The notes below the pieces were generated by a model, which was given only the letters and a program-made list of their open reading frames with translations, was not told where the DNA came from and ran no database searches. Below, piece by piece: positions 17,735-25,804 of a DNA stretch of 38,560 nt. Position 1 is the stretch's first letter. Each line of letters begins with the position of its first letter. The DNA comes from an uncultured Eubacteriales bacterium (GTDB taxonomy: Bacteria > Bacillota > Clostridia > Oscillospirales > Acutalibacteraceae), in assembly GCA_949741605.1 (NCBI GenBank), contig CATJNB010000142.1, forward strand, positions 1-38,560, given 5' to 3'. The position numbers and the translations under genes are program-made.

Positions 17735-19501
17735 ATGGAGTTTTCACAGGACGTACAAAACGTTTTGGCGATTGTATTGTTCCTCTTGCGTATCCTCACA
17801 CCAGCCCTGAGCATTGCCGTACTGGCAGGATGTTTCCTGTCGCTCAAGCGCGGCCGGCGCCGCGAAGAGCCGGTCGTATTGCTGGAGGATGTGGGAAGCG
17901 GAATTTCGATCCCGGTGTTGTACTGGGAAAATTCCATCGGACGCAGCCGCAGCTGTGATATTGTCCTGCCCGACCATACGGTCAGCCGGGACCATGCTGT
18001 GTTAATGCGCCGGGAAAGCGGCTGGATGATTACGGATACCAATTCCAAAGCCGGCACCTTATTAAATGGAAAGAAAATCAAAGGGGACACACGGGTCCTG
18101 CCGGGGGATGTGTTATCCATTGGGTCGTCGGCGCTGATGCTCAAGAGGGTCAGCGACGGTACGCCCCTACCGCCAAAGAAGCCGCCCAAAAAAGGCAAGC
18201 TGCAAATCAAACGCGCGCCCTCCCCCGGGAAGCTGATGATCGGGCTGAGCGTGATCCAGACGTTCCTTTCCGCACAGTGCTGTCTGGCGCAGGGCAAATT
18301 CTCGTGGGAACCGCTCCTTGCTTTTGGGGTGCTTTTGCTGCTGTCGTGGGGGCTTTACCTGTTTTCCACCAAAGCGTTACACCGCGTCAGCTTTGAGGTG
18401 GAAACGGTGGGGCTGCTTTTGGGCAGTGTGGGCACCATGCTGCTCACCGGGATCAACCTGACGCCAAACTATACGCAACTGGCAAGTTTCTTTTTGGGGA
18501 TCGTCCTGTTTTGTTTTTTGATCTGGTTCATGGGGGACCTGGACCGGGTCATGAAATGGCGCATCCCCATTGCGGTGGCGGCGCTGGTGTTATTTGCCGT
18601 GAACCTCGTGATCGGCAGCTCGGTACATGGCTCGAAAAACTGGATTATTTTAGGGCCTGTGAGCATCCAGCCGTCGGAGCTGATTAAGATTGCGTTTATT
18701 TTCACCGGCGCGTCCACGCTCAACAAGCTGCAAACCACCCGCAACCTGACCGTATTCCTGGTCTTTACGGCGTTATGTATGGGCGCGCTGTTCCTGATGA
18801 AGGATTTAGGCACTGCCTGTGTGTTTTTCATTACGTTTCTGGTCATTGCGTTCATGCGCTCTGGCAGCATCCGTACCATTATTTTAGTGCTGGTTGCAGC
18901 AGGGCTGGGGGCATTTTTGCTTGTCCAGTTCATGCCGCATATCACCAACCGTTTTGAAGCATGGCGGCACGTGTGGGACTTTGCCGATACCACCGGGTAT
19001 CAGCAGACGCGCGTGCTGATGTACGCGGCAAGCGGCGGGCTGTTCGGGGTGGGCCTTGGGCAGGGCTATATGCACCAGATTTTCGCCGGTGACAGCGACC
19101 TTGTCTTTGGGATGCTCTGTGAGGAAATGGGCCTGCTCATGGCGCTGGTGGTGATCCTTGCCATTGCGTTTTTGATCCTGTTTGCACGCTCCGACGTCAC
19201 CCGCAGCCGCTCGACCTTTTATTCCATTTCCGCATGTGCGGCGGCGGGGCTTTTATTATTCCAGAGCTGCCTGAATGTGTTCGGCTCTACGGACATCCTG
19301 CCCCTGACCGGCGTTACCCTGCCGTTTATCAGTGCAGGCGGCACCAGTATGATGGCGGCGTGGGGGCTGCTCGCGTTTATCAAAGCATCCGATGAGAGGA
19401 CTTACGCAGTACGCAGGCTCCCGGCCGCAAAACAGACACAGCCTATTGCGCCGCGTCCTGCTAAACGGGCACAGCCCAAAGGAAGGAGGGGGAAGGCGTG
19501 A
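17735..19501 (+). CDS. FHA domain fused to SEDS (FtsW/RodA) peptidoglycan polymerase
   Basis: SEDS proteins polymerise lipid II into glycan strands and work with a class B PBP. This 588-residue protein is a fusion: an N-terminal membrane helix (about 8-30), a cytosolic FHA domain (about 55-140) with the phosphothreonine-binding pattern IGRSRSCDIVLPDHTVSRDHA and later TNSKAGTLLNGKKI, a Pro/Lys-rich linker, then about ten hydrophobic helices (about 168-560) with SEDS signatures GSKNWIILGPVSIQPSELIKIAFI, FLMKDLGTA and the conserved LPLTGVTLPFISAGGTSMMAAW. The tail is basic. ATG follows AAAGGAGAA. It overlaps the PBP gene by four bases (GTGA), so a 1:1 complex is likely. FHA domains bind phospho-Thr, so control by a PASTA-type Ser/Thr kinase is inferred; no kinase lies in this window. 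Confidence 0.93.
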   Translation: MEFSQDVQNVLAIVLFLLRILTPALSIAVLAGCFLSLKRGRRREEPVVLLEDVGSGISIPVLYWENSIGRSRSCDIVLPDHTVSRDHAVLMRRESGWMITDTNSKAGTLLNGKKIKGDTRVLPGDVLSIGSSALMLKRVSDGTPLPPKKPPKKGKLQIKRAPSPGKLMIGLSVIQTFLSAQCCLAQGKFSWEPLLAFGVLLLLSWGLYLFSTKALHRVSFEVETVGLLLGSVGTMLLTGINLTPNYTQLASFFLGIVLFCFLIWFMGDLDRVMKWRIPIAVAALVLFAVNLVIGSSVHGSKNWIILGPVSIQPSELIKIAFIFTGASTLNKLQTTRNLTVFLVFTALCMGALFLMKDLGTACVFFITFLVIAFMRSGSIRTIILVLVAAGLGAFLLVQFMPHITNRFEAWRHVWDFADTTGYQQTRVLMYAASGGLFGVGLGQGYMHQIFAGDSDLVFGMLCEEMGLLMALVVILAIAFLILFARSDVTRSRSTFYSISACAAAGLLLFQSCLNVFGSTDILPLTGVTLPFISAGGTSMMAAWGLLAFIKASDERTYAVRRLPAAKQTQPIAPRPAKRAQPKGRRGKA

Positions 19502-20880
19502 AAACAACCGGATGGCGTTCTCTGGTGCTCTATATTCTGGGGATCGGCTTTTTGGCTGGGATGGTCTTTTTTCTGGCCTGTTACTTTACGCAGGGCGGCT
19601 CGTGGGCGATGCGCGCTTCCAACGTGCATTTGGACGGGGTCAACCAGCTGTCGGGCGCTGGCACGATCACAGACCGTGACGGGGTGGTTCTCGCCAAAAG
19701 TGAGGACGGGAACCGCGTTTACCACGACAATGCCAATATCCGCAAAGCAATGCTCGCGGTGGTCGGCGATACGCGGGGTTATATTTCCACGAGCGTACAG
19801 GCCACGTACCGCTCCCAGCTGACAGGATATAATCCCGTCACGGGCATTGGCTCCATCAACGACAAAAACGGCGGCGGGAGCGTGGAGCTGACGGTCAGCA
19901 GTGAGCTGTCGCGCATTGCCCTGCAGCAGCTCGCGGGGAAAAACGGGGCGGTTGCGGTCTATAACTACAAAACCGGGGAAATCCTGTGTATGGTCAGCAC
20001 GCCGAATTTTGACCCCGCCAACCCGCCCTCGGATCTCGATTCCGATGAAACCGGCAAATATGACGGCGTGTATCTAAACAAAGCGTTATCCTCATGCTAT
20101 ACGCCCGGTTCCATCTTTAAGCTTGTAACCACCGCATGTGCATTGGAAAACCTGCCGGATCTGGCGCAAAAAACCTTCCAATGCACAGGCAAAACCATCA
20201 TCAACGGGCATGAAATCACGTGTGACGCCAAACATGGGACGATTGATTACCGGGACGGGCTGGCCAAATCCTGCAATGTGGTATTTGCCGAACTGGCGGT
20301 GGAGCTGGGGGCGGACCGCATGACGAAAACAGCGGAATCCATGGGGTTTGGCGAGGTGTTCCGGGTGGATGGCAACCCAACCAGGAAAAGCGTCTACCAG
20401 GTAAGGGATGCCACAGACGACGAACTGGCATGGTCCGGGATCGGCCAGCATACCAATCTGGCCAATCCTACACACATGATGATCCTGATGGGAGCCATTG
20501 CAAACGACGGCGTACCTGTAAACCCGTATCTGGTACGCAAAATTACGACCCATTTCGGCATACCGGTACACTTTGGCGGCACCTCCCAAGGGCCGCGACT
20601 GGTGCGGGAGGATACCGCCAAAACCTTGCAGGAGCTGATGCGCTATACTGTGACCAGCGATTATGGTGACAATATGTTCCCGGGCATGCAGGTATGTGCC
20701 AAAACCGGCACCGCAGAAGTTGGCGGCGGCCGCAAACCAACCGGATGGATGGTAGGCTTTTCGAGCAACCCGGATACCCCGTTTGCGTTTGCGGTGGCTG
20801 TGGAGGAAGGCAACTATGGGCGTACCTCGGCTGGCAATATTGCATCGGCTGTGATGAAAGCTGCGGCTGGTAAATCGTAA
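19498..20880 (+). CDS. Class B penicillin-binding protein (transpeptidase, PbpA/PBP2-like)
   Basis: Cross-links peptidoglycan outside the membrane, presumably on strands made by the coupled SEDS protein. It has 460 residues: one N-terminal membrane anchor (about 8-30), a short pedestal (about 45-150) with ITDRDGVVLA, and a transpeptidase domain with SxxK in TPGSIFKL (near 203), SxN in KSCNVVF (near 259) and KTG in CAKTGTAE (near 401). The pedestal is much shorter than in PBP2/SpoVD, which resembles the compact actinobacterial PbpA/Clostridia type. GTG start, overlapping the SEDS stop, preceded by GGAAGGAGGGGG. Expected beta-lactam target. The partner arrangement (FHA, SEDS, PBP) resembles the actinobacterial fhaB-rodA-pbpA cluster. 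Confidence 0.95.
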   Translation: MKTTGWRSLVLYILGIGFLAGMVFFLACYFTQGGSWAMRASNVHLDGVNQLSGAGTITDRDGVVLAKSEDGNRVYHDNANIRKAMLAVVGDTRGYISTSVQATYRSQLTGYNPVTGIGSINDKNGGGSVELTVSSELSRIALQQLAGKNGAVAVYNYKTGEILCMVSTPNFDPANPPSDLDSDETGKYDGVYLNKALSSCYTPGSIFKLVTTACALENLPDLAQKTFQCTGKTIINGHEITCDAKHGTIDYRDGLAKSCNVVFAELAVELGADRMTKTAESMGFGEVFRVDGNPTRKSVYQVRDATDDELAWSGIGQHTNLANPTHMMILMGAIANDGVPVNPYLVRKITTHFGIPVHFGGTSQGPRLVREDTAKTLQELMRYTVTSDYGDNMFPGMQVCAKTGTAEVGGGRKPTGWMVGFSSNPDTPFAFAVAVEEGNYGRTSAGNIASAVMKAAAGKS

Positions 20881-20884
20881 TCTC

Positions 20885-20913
20885 TTGCATTTTTGCGGGA
20901 AAACAGATATACT
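20885..20913 (+). promoter_or_regulatory. Promoter of the thioredoxin gene
   Basis: TTGCAT, 17-base spacer, TATACT, just after the PBP stop; the thioredoxin gene therefore has its own transcription start. Confidence 0.82.
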
Positions 20914-20955
20914 ATACCTATAACACAGACTGTTAATATACAGGAGGGAAACATT

Positions 20956-21279
20956 ATGGCAATTATCCATGGGACAAAGGAAAATTTTAAAGCAGAAGTC
21001 ATGCAGGCGGATGTACCGGTACTGGTAGACTTCTTTGCAACCTGGTGCGGACCATGCCAGATGCTCGCGCCCATTCTGGACCGCGTTGCAGCAGAACTGG
21101 AAAGCAGCGGAAAAGCAAAGATCGTCAAGGTTGACGTGGACGAAGAACCCGAATTGGCGGCACATTTTGGAATCAAAAGCATCCCAACCATGAAAGTGTT
21201 TGAGGGCGGCGAGATTACCCAAACAGCCGTTGGCGGGAAATCCGAAGATGAGGTTTGGGCGCTGTTAGGCGGCCGGTAA
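20956..21279 (+). CDS. trxA: Thioredoxin
   Basis: Small dithiol-disulfide oxidoreductase of 107 residues, cytoplasmic. Seen: VDFFATWCGPCQMLAP with the WCGPC active site at residues 30-34, DVDEEPELAAHFGIKSIPTMKVFEGG with the cis-Pro in SIPT, and a C-terminal helix. ATG follows AGGAGGGAA. Own promoter and strong terminator make it a single-gene unit. Thioredoxin reductase is not in the window. Confidence 0.97.
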   Translation: MAIIHGTKENFKAEVMQADVPVLVDFFATWCGPCQMLAPILDRVAAELESSGKAKIVKVDVDEEPELAAHFGIKSIPTMKVFEGGEITQTAVGGKSEDEVWALLGGR

Positions 21280-21286
21280 ACAAAGG

Positions 21287-21332
21287 AAAACCCTTTGCTG
21301 GATACGAGTGGAAAACAGCAAAGGGTTTTTTT
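21287..21332 (+). terminator. Thioredoxin terminator
   Basis: Long perfect stem AAAACCCTTTGCTG/CAGCAAAGGGTTTT followed by TTT. Confidence 0.92.
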
Positions 21333-21368
21333 ATGGCATTTTTTCAAAAAGAAAGGACAGATGAAAAC

Positions 21369-21995
21369 ATGAAAAAAAGATTGGTTTCTATGGCCGCGGG
21401 CCTGCTTGTGGCCATGCCCGCTGTGCTTACGGGATGTCAGGGGGAGCCAGTGGCGTCCGGGTCGGCAGTGTCCGCAGACAGCGCGATATCCTCACAGGGG
21501 CAGGATGTTGTCAGCTCGGCTGTGAGCGCAGGGGAAGAGGAGTCGTCGGTGGTGTCGCAGCCCGAACCGTTTGTAGCTGCGGACCAGTCCTTTTCGGTGA
21601 TTTTGCCGCAGGGCTTTGTGGAGCAGAACACAGACCCCGCCTCCGGAACTACCACGTGGATTGACCCGAAAAAACAAATCATACTGGTAGCTACCAGTGT
21701 CCGGCAGGGGCTGCAGGCCGACGCGCTGACACAGGAGGCCATGGCGCAAACCTTAGCGGTGACGTATGAGCAAGTCGAGATCCAGACATTTACACAAAAG
21801 CCCAAAGGAACTGGTACTTTGTTTATGTATGATGCCGCGGTTACACAAAACGACACGAAAAGCTATTTAATTCAGGCCCTGTATGCAGACGAGGATCAGA
21901 CCATCACTCTGGCCATGACCATCCCCACCGAGGAACAGTTGCAGGAAGCCCGCACGATGGTACAGGCCATGGCGGAATCGCTCGAGGCGCTTTAA
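21369..21995 (+). CDS. Putative lipoprotein of unknown function
   Basis: Predicted exported lipoprotein of 208 residues. Seen: signal peptide with lipobox LTGC (Cys near residue 23), a Ser/Val/Glu-rich linker to about 70, then a mixed alpha/beta globular region with FVAADQSFSVILPQGF, TTWIDPKKQIILVATSV and a final amphipathic helix. This pattern (a short fold with a ...SFSVxLPxGF start) is seen in many small clostridial lipoproteins, but I cannot name the family. The start at MKKRLVSMAAG opens the signal peptide; an AAAGGA site lies about 12 bases before it. It ends four bases into the oppositely oriented neighbour, with no terminator between. Confidence 0.75.
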   Translation: MKKRLVSMAAGLLVAMPAVLTGCQGEPVASGSAVSADSAISSQGQDVVSSAVSAGEEESSVVSQPEPFVAADQSFSVILPQGFVEQNTDPASGTTTWIDPKKQIILVATSVRQGLQADALTQEAMAQTLAVTYEQVEIQTFTQKPKGTGTLFMYDAAVTQNDTKSYLIQALYADEDQTITLAMTIPTEEQLQEARTMVQAMAESLEAL

Positions 21996-23164
21996 TACAG
22001 CACCACGGTATCCCGGCTTACTGCACAGCGGCTTTCAAAGCTCTGTTTTTCCTGTGTGAGCAGATCGAAGATAAAGTTAAATTCAAACGAGTCCGAATCG
22101 TCGCTGAGCACATAACGCGCAATCAGGAAACGGTCCTCCACACAAGCGATAAAGTCCCCAAGGTCTGCGGCATACGCGCCCTTCACCCTGGAATTGAGCA
22201 CCCCTTCAATGTTACACTGGTCGCCGTGCTGGGTAATGCGGTACACTTGGCCGCCTGTGGTATCAATCAGGAAATTGGCAGGCTCGTCCTCTTCCAGAAG
22301 ATTGAGCATCACTGCCACGTCCTTTTGCAGGGTATTGCGGTTGACCATACAGATCCGCTGATCCTCGCTGGGGAAATGCCGTGCCCGAAAATATAAATTC
22401 TGCTCATCCATGCCCGCATAACGCAAAAGCCCATCCGTACCGCTTTGGAACAAAAGCGTCATACACACCTCGCGCCCTTGTCCCACATCCTCGAGAAACC
22501 CTTGAAGCGGACAGGTCCACACGTGGTCGGACACTTCATAATCCAGGGAAGCGCGGTTTTCATAAAACATTTCCTTTTCCTGCTCGGTCCCAAACGGCAT
22601 CATCAAAAGCAGCCAAGGCTCGTCCTCATGCTGGTACAACAAAATCTGGCTGCCTGTGGCGTAGCAAAACCGCGGGTCCTTCAAATAATAATACCGTTCC
22701 GTTTTCAGGTCGTAGAGATACACGATCTGCGGGAATCCGGTCAGGGACTGGTATTCCTCAAACAAATGTGCATGTTCGTTATTCGGGACGGTGAAAAATA
22801 AAATATGCTCTGCATCTAATGCCTTACAGTCTGCCAAATCACCAATAAAATGGATTTGCGCCATATTTTTTTCTTCCCCGGTCTGCTTATCGACCCGCAG
22901 CACCCATGCCTGCTCGTCCCCCTTTTCCATCACCATGACGATCTCCCGCTCAAACCCAAAATAATGCCGCCGGTAAGAGGGGTTGCTTAGAATATAATTT
23001 GCCACGATCCGCTCGGTTTTGGTTTCCCGGTCGTACTCCAGCAGGAACAGGCTTTCGTGGCCTTCTTCCTCTTTTTGCTCTGCGTAATATATTTTGCTTT
23101 CACTGATTTCAATGAGATGGACTTGACAATCCGTGAAAAAGTTTCTCATGTCAACAACGGTCAT
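21992..23164 (-). CDS. Hypothetical protein, possible beta-propeller
   Basis: I do not recognise this 390-residue protein. It has no signal peptide, no membrane segment and is acidic. Its pattern is a series of beta-strand pairs with recurring 'aromatic-x-Asp-x-x-T/K' turns (FLLEYDRETKTERIV, VLRVDKQTGEEKN, VYLYDLKTERYYYL, CMVNRNTLQKDV, FLIDTTGGQVYRI), spaced roughly 45-60 residues apart, which suggests a propeller-like cytosolic sensor or scaffold (inference). The start at MTVVDMRNFFTD was chosen because TAGGAGAG precedes it; the longer frame runs into the adjacent repeat element. It overlaps the lipoprotein stop by four bases. Confidence 0.7.
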   Translation of the reverse strand: MTVVDMRNFFTDCQVHLIEISESKIYYAEQKEEEGHESLFLLEYDRETKTERIVANYILSNPSYRRHYFGFEREIVMVMEKGDEQAWVLRVDKQTGEEKNMAQIHFIGDLADCKALDAEHILFFTVPNNEHAHLFEEYQSLTGFPQIVYLYDLKTERYYYLKDPRFCYATGSQILLYQHEDEPWLLLMMPFGTEQEKEMFYENRASLDYEVSDHVWTCPLQGFLEDVGQGREVCMTLLFQSGTDGLLRYAGMDEQNLYFRARHFPSEDQRICMVNRNTLQKDVAVMLNLLEEDEPANFLIDTTGGQVYRITQHGDQCNIEGVLNSRVKGAYAADLGDFIACVEDRFLIARYVLSDDSDSFEFNFIFDLLTQEKQSFESRCAVSRDTVVLY

Positions 23165-23184
23165 AACAGTCTCTCCTAGCTTAT

Positions 23185-23511
23185 GTAGTGAACGCCATAG
23201 GCGTGTAAAACGTTTCGTGCACCTTTTTGAAATGGTGGCAAAGCCCCGTTCAAAAACCCAAAGACAACATTCGAGAGGAAACCCTCTGTGCTGTAAAGTG
23301 GGCTCGCTCACCGCTCACCCACCGGGGAACCCCTTGCTAGGGTTCCCCACGCCAAAACATTCCCCCGGAATGTTTTGGCTCCCTTCCTGAGCGTTGGGAA
23401 GGCTTGGGGAGTTTCGACCGTTGCGACGGCCGAGCATGGGGCTTTGCCCCCTGCACCCCCACAGCCTTTTGAAAAAGGCTGGCGAAAACTTTATTCGCCT
23501 TCGGCGCGTAC
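23185..23511. mobile_element. Hairpin-rich intergenic repeat element, copy A (MITE/REP-like)
   Basis: A non-coding block between a leftward and a rightward gene. Its left end (GTAGTGAACGCC...) and the reverse complement of its right end (GTACGCGCC...) are similar over about 45 bases, forming imperfect terminal inverted repeats. The right two thirds is a chain of short perfect hairpins: GGGGAACCC/GGGTTCCCC (23324-23348), CCAAAACATTCC/GGAATGTTTTGG (23352-23378), CCTTCC/GGAAGG, TCGACCGT/ACGGCCGA, GGGGC/GCCCC, CAGCCTTTT/AAAAGGCTG and CGCC/GGCG. A second copy lies at 27351-27850. No transposase is present; mobilisation would need one in trans. Confidence 0.75.
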
Positions 23512-23559
23512 GATGGGGGTGTTGTGGATTCATTATAACATAGCAAAAGATAATTTTCA

Positions 23560-23588
23560 TTACAATTTCGTCGAAAATATAGTATAAT
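23560..23588 (+). promoter_or_regulatory. Promoter of the Smr gene
   Basis: TTACAA, 17-base spacer, TATAAT. Good -10, weak -35. It lies just outside the repeat element. Confidence 0.6.
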
Positions 23589-23613
23589 AGATCAAAAGGG
23601 GGGAGCAGGCAAG

Positions 23614-23871
23614 ATGGTATCGAACCGACATGGCAATACAGTGGAAGTGGATATCCATGGCATGACGACGGAACAGGCGCGGCGGGAACTGGAGCAATTC
23701 CTGAGCCGGATCAGCGGGAATGTGACGGAACTGGTGGTGATCCACGGATACAACGGCGGGCAGGCGCTGTTAAAGATGGTACGCACACAACTCAAGCATC
23801 CGCGCATTGGCTCAAAACTTTTGACCTTAAATTCCGGGCAAACACGGCTCATCTTAAAACCCAAACAATAA
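23614..23871 (+). CDS. Small Smr-domain protein
   Basis: An 85-residue stand-alone Smr (small MutS-related) domain. Seen: the conserved DIHGMTTEQARRELEQFL opening (DxH motif) and the VIHGYNGGQALLKMV glycine-rich loop, which replaces the usual HGxGxG. Smr domains act as nicking nucleases or RNA/DNA binders; stand-alone forms are mostly uncharacterised. Start follows a run of G with AG (GGGGGGAG). Own promoter and a bidirectional terminator make it a single-gene unit. The loop reads HGYNGG instead of HGxGxG, so nuclease activity is uncertain. Confidence 0.88.
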   Translation: MVSNRHGNTVEVDIHGMTTEQARRELEQFLSRISGNVTELVVIHGYNGGQALLKMVRTQLKHPRIGSKLLTLNSGQTRLILKPKQ

Positions 23872-23908
23872 AAAACACGTGGACTTTTCTTGTCCACGTG
23901 CTTTTTTT
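23871..23908. terminator. Bidirectional terminator between Smr and LCP genes
   Basis: Perfect stem CACGTGGAC/GTCCACGTG with an A run before and seven T after; overlaps the LCP stop codon. Confidence 0.9.
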
Positions 23909-25025
23909 ATTTCACTCTGGGCGGAACGTCGTCTTCATAGAGGAACTCGACCAGATTTGCGCTGTTCTGGCGCAGATTGGGGATCAGGACAGAGGCTCTT
24001 TGTCCGCTGATGGTGACAAAGGTATTCTCATAGCCGCCCTCAAAGGGAATCCGGTTTTGCTCCATGGGGTAGTTGAGGTAGGTCATGGCATTGGAAACTA
24101 AAGCGAGCATTTCGTTTGTGTTGATATTGGTTGTAATCATGTTGAGGATTTTGGAAAGGGCGTTATTAATGGTAAAGAGATCGGATTTTTTGAGCTTTTC
24201 CACAAGGCTCATCACCACTTTACGCTGGCGTTCGGTACGGGCCTGATCGTTGCCAATGGCGCGGATTCTCGAATAGTAGCGGGCCTGTTTGCCGGTGAGT
24301 ACACGGGTGCCGCCGGTCAGGCGTTTGCTGGAGGACTCACCCGAATGGCGGTTGACTAAATTGGCTTCCTCCGCGGTAATTTCGAGTTCCACCCCGCCGA
24401 GCGTATCAACAATATCCTCAAAATGGTCGTAGTCGATGATGACAAAGCGGTCGATATCTACGCCAAAGTTACTTTCCAGCGTCTGCACGGTCAGCGCGGG
24501 GCCGCCGAGGCTATATGCGACATTAATACGGTTGGGGGAGTAGCCCGGGATCTGCACATACATATCGCGCATAAAGGAGGTAACTTTCAGCTTTTTATGG
24601 CGTGTATCAATAGTTAACAGCATTTGGCTGTCGCTGCGGCCAACGTCGTTTGCCTGATAGTCGTCCACACCCAGCAGTAAAATATTCATGACTGCACTGT
24701 CATGATAAAGTCCGCGGGTTGCGCCGTCGCCAATTTCGATACGGCTATTGACAGCATTGGCCTGATTGTCCGCCTCAAGCTGGGAAACCAGCCCCGAGTT
24801 GATCTGAAACTCGTCATCGCTGGACATGGTGTTGATATTGGAGATCATCCCTTCTGCATACATACACCCGCCGCCCACCAGCAGGCTCAGGCTGCTCAAA
24901 ACCGCTACGGTAATATTGACCGCCTTGCGTTTTTTGGATAATTTCCGTTTGGCCGGGGCCGGGTCGGGCTGGGGATCGTCGTAGTAAGGGTTATAGTCAA
25001 AGTCACGTTTATTTTTCCTGCTCAT
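23907..25025 (-). CDS. LytR-CpsA-Psr (LCP) family glycopolymer ligase
   Basis: Membrane-anchored enzyme that transfers polyprenyl-linked glycopolymers (wall teichoic acid or capsule precursors) to peptidoglycan. The 372 residues show an acidic/basic cytosolic N-terminus, one membrane helix (about 38-60, VNITVAVLSSLSLLVGGGCMY), and the LCP domain (about 110-330) with LLLGVDDY, GRSDSQMLLTIDTRHKKLKVTSFMRDMYVQIPG, RINVAYSLGG, and GKQARYYSRIRAIGNDQARTERQRKVV, all containing the conserved Arg/Asp that bind pyrophosphate. An alternative ATG lies four codons upstream; neither has an ideal ribosome site. Transcribed alone. Confidence 0.93.
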   Translation of the reverse strand: MSRKNKRDFDYNPYYDDPQPDPAPAKRKLSKKRKAVNITVAVLSSLSLLVGGGCMYAEGMISNINTMSSDDEFQINSGLVSQLEADNQANAVNSRIEIGDGATRGLYHDSAVMNILLLGVDDYQANDVGRSDSQMLLTIDTRHKKLKVTSFMRDMYVQIPGYSPNRINVAYSLGGPALTVQTLESNFGVDIDRFVIIDYDHFEDIVDTLGGVELEITAEEANLVNRHSGESSSKRLTGGTRVLTGKQARYYSRIRAIGNDQARTERQRKVVMSLVEKLKKSDLFTINNALSKILNMITTNINTNEMLALVSNAMTYLNYPMEQNRIPFEGGYENTFVTISGQRASVLIPNLRQNSANLVEFLYEDDVPPRVK

Positions 25026-25104
25026 GGGGAATATCATCCTTTCCTTGTGGCAGCCATGCGCCCCATCTCACGCTTGTCCAGACGTGCTGCCAATCTTAAA
25101 TTTC

Positions 25105-25133
25105 AGTATACCATGGCAGGGGAGAAATCATAA
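25105..25133 (-). promoter_or_regulatory. Candidate promoter of the LCP gene
   Basis: Leftward TTATGA, 17-base spacer, TATACT. Good -10 and weak -35, with a leader of about 75 bases. Confidence 0.5.
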
Positions 25134-25189
25134 TTCTTAAAAAGAATATTTCTGCAAAATTCTTGCAAAAGAAATGCAAAAAAACAAAA

Positions 25190-25774
25190 TCAGACATCCT
25201 GCTCATCGAGGGTCAAAAAGAAGGATGGAAGAAATTCTGCAAGGAAACAGTCCACCTCCGGAAGATGCAGGTCCAGCAGAGCCTGCCGGATTCCCGTTTC
25301 GGCCTTTTGAAACTCCTGATTCCCCATGGCGCGCTCCTCCACACATTTGACCAGCGCAGAAAGCTTATCCGCCGCCTTGACCAATTCCAGCAGCTCCGGG
25401 TCCACCGAAGCGTCCGGGGCAATCAGCGGGGCATACGCAGCACGCAAATCTTCTGGCAAGAGCGACAGCATACGCTCTTTTGCCATATCTTCCACTTGCA
25501 GGTAAGCAGAACGGATCTGGGGGTTATGGTACTTGACCGGGGTGGGCAAATCGCCGGTGATGATTTCTGTAACGTCGTGGAACATCGCCAGTACAGCCGC
25601 CTGATAAGCGTCCACACTGCCGCCAAAGCGCACATTCCGCAGGGTTGCCAGCGCATGGGCAAAAAAGGCGGTATCCAGACTGTGTTCGGAAATATTCTCC
25701 GGGGTGGTATTCCGCATCAGGCCCCAGCGGTTGATATATTTCATACGCGAAAGCATGGCATAAAAATGAAACAT
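25190..25774 (-). CDS. yfbR: HD-domain 5'-deoxynucleotidase (YfbR-like)
   Basis: Hydrolyses deoxynucleoside 5'-monophosphates in E. coli, in nucleotide salvage and pool cleaning. The 194 residues are close to E. coli YfbR: LSRMKYINRWGLMRNTTPENISEHSL with His31, AMFHDVTEIITGDLPTPVKY with His66-Asp67, and the distal Asp in KAADKLSALVKC near 137, together the HD metal site. ATG follows GGGAGAG at 8 bases. It lies 30 bases after alr and is probably cotranscribed with it. No GC-rich terminator follows, only weak AT-rich dyads. Confidence 0.93.
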   Translation of the reverse strand: MFHFYAMLSRMKYINRWGLMRNTTPENISEHSLDTAFFAHALATLRNVRFGGSVDAYQAAVLAMFHDVTEIITGDLPTPVKYHNPQIRSAYLQVEDMAKERMLSLLPEDLRAAYAPLIAPDASVDPELLELVKAADKLSALVKCVEERAMGNQEFQKAETGIRQALLDLHLPEVDCFLAEFLPSFFLTLDEQDV

Positions 25775-25804
25775 CCTATATTCTCTCCCAAAAACCAGCA
25801 GATA

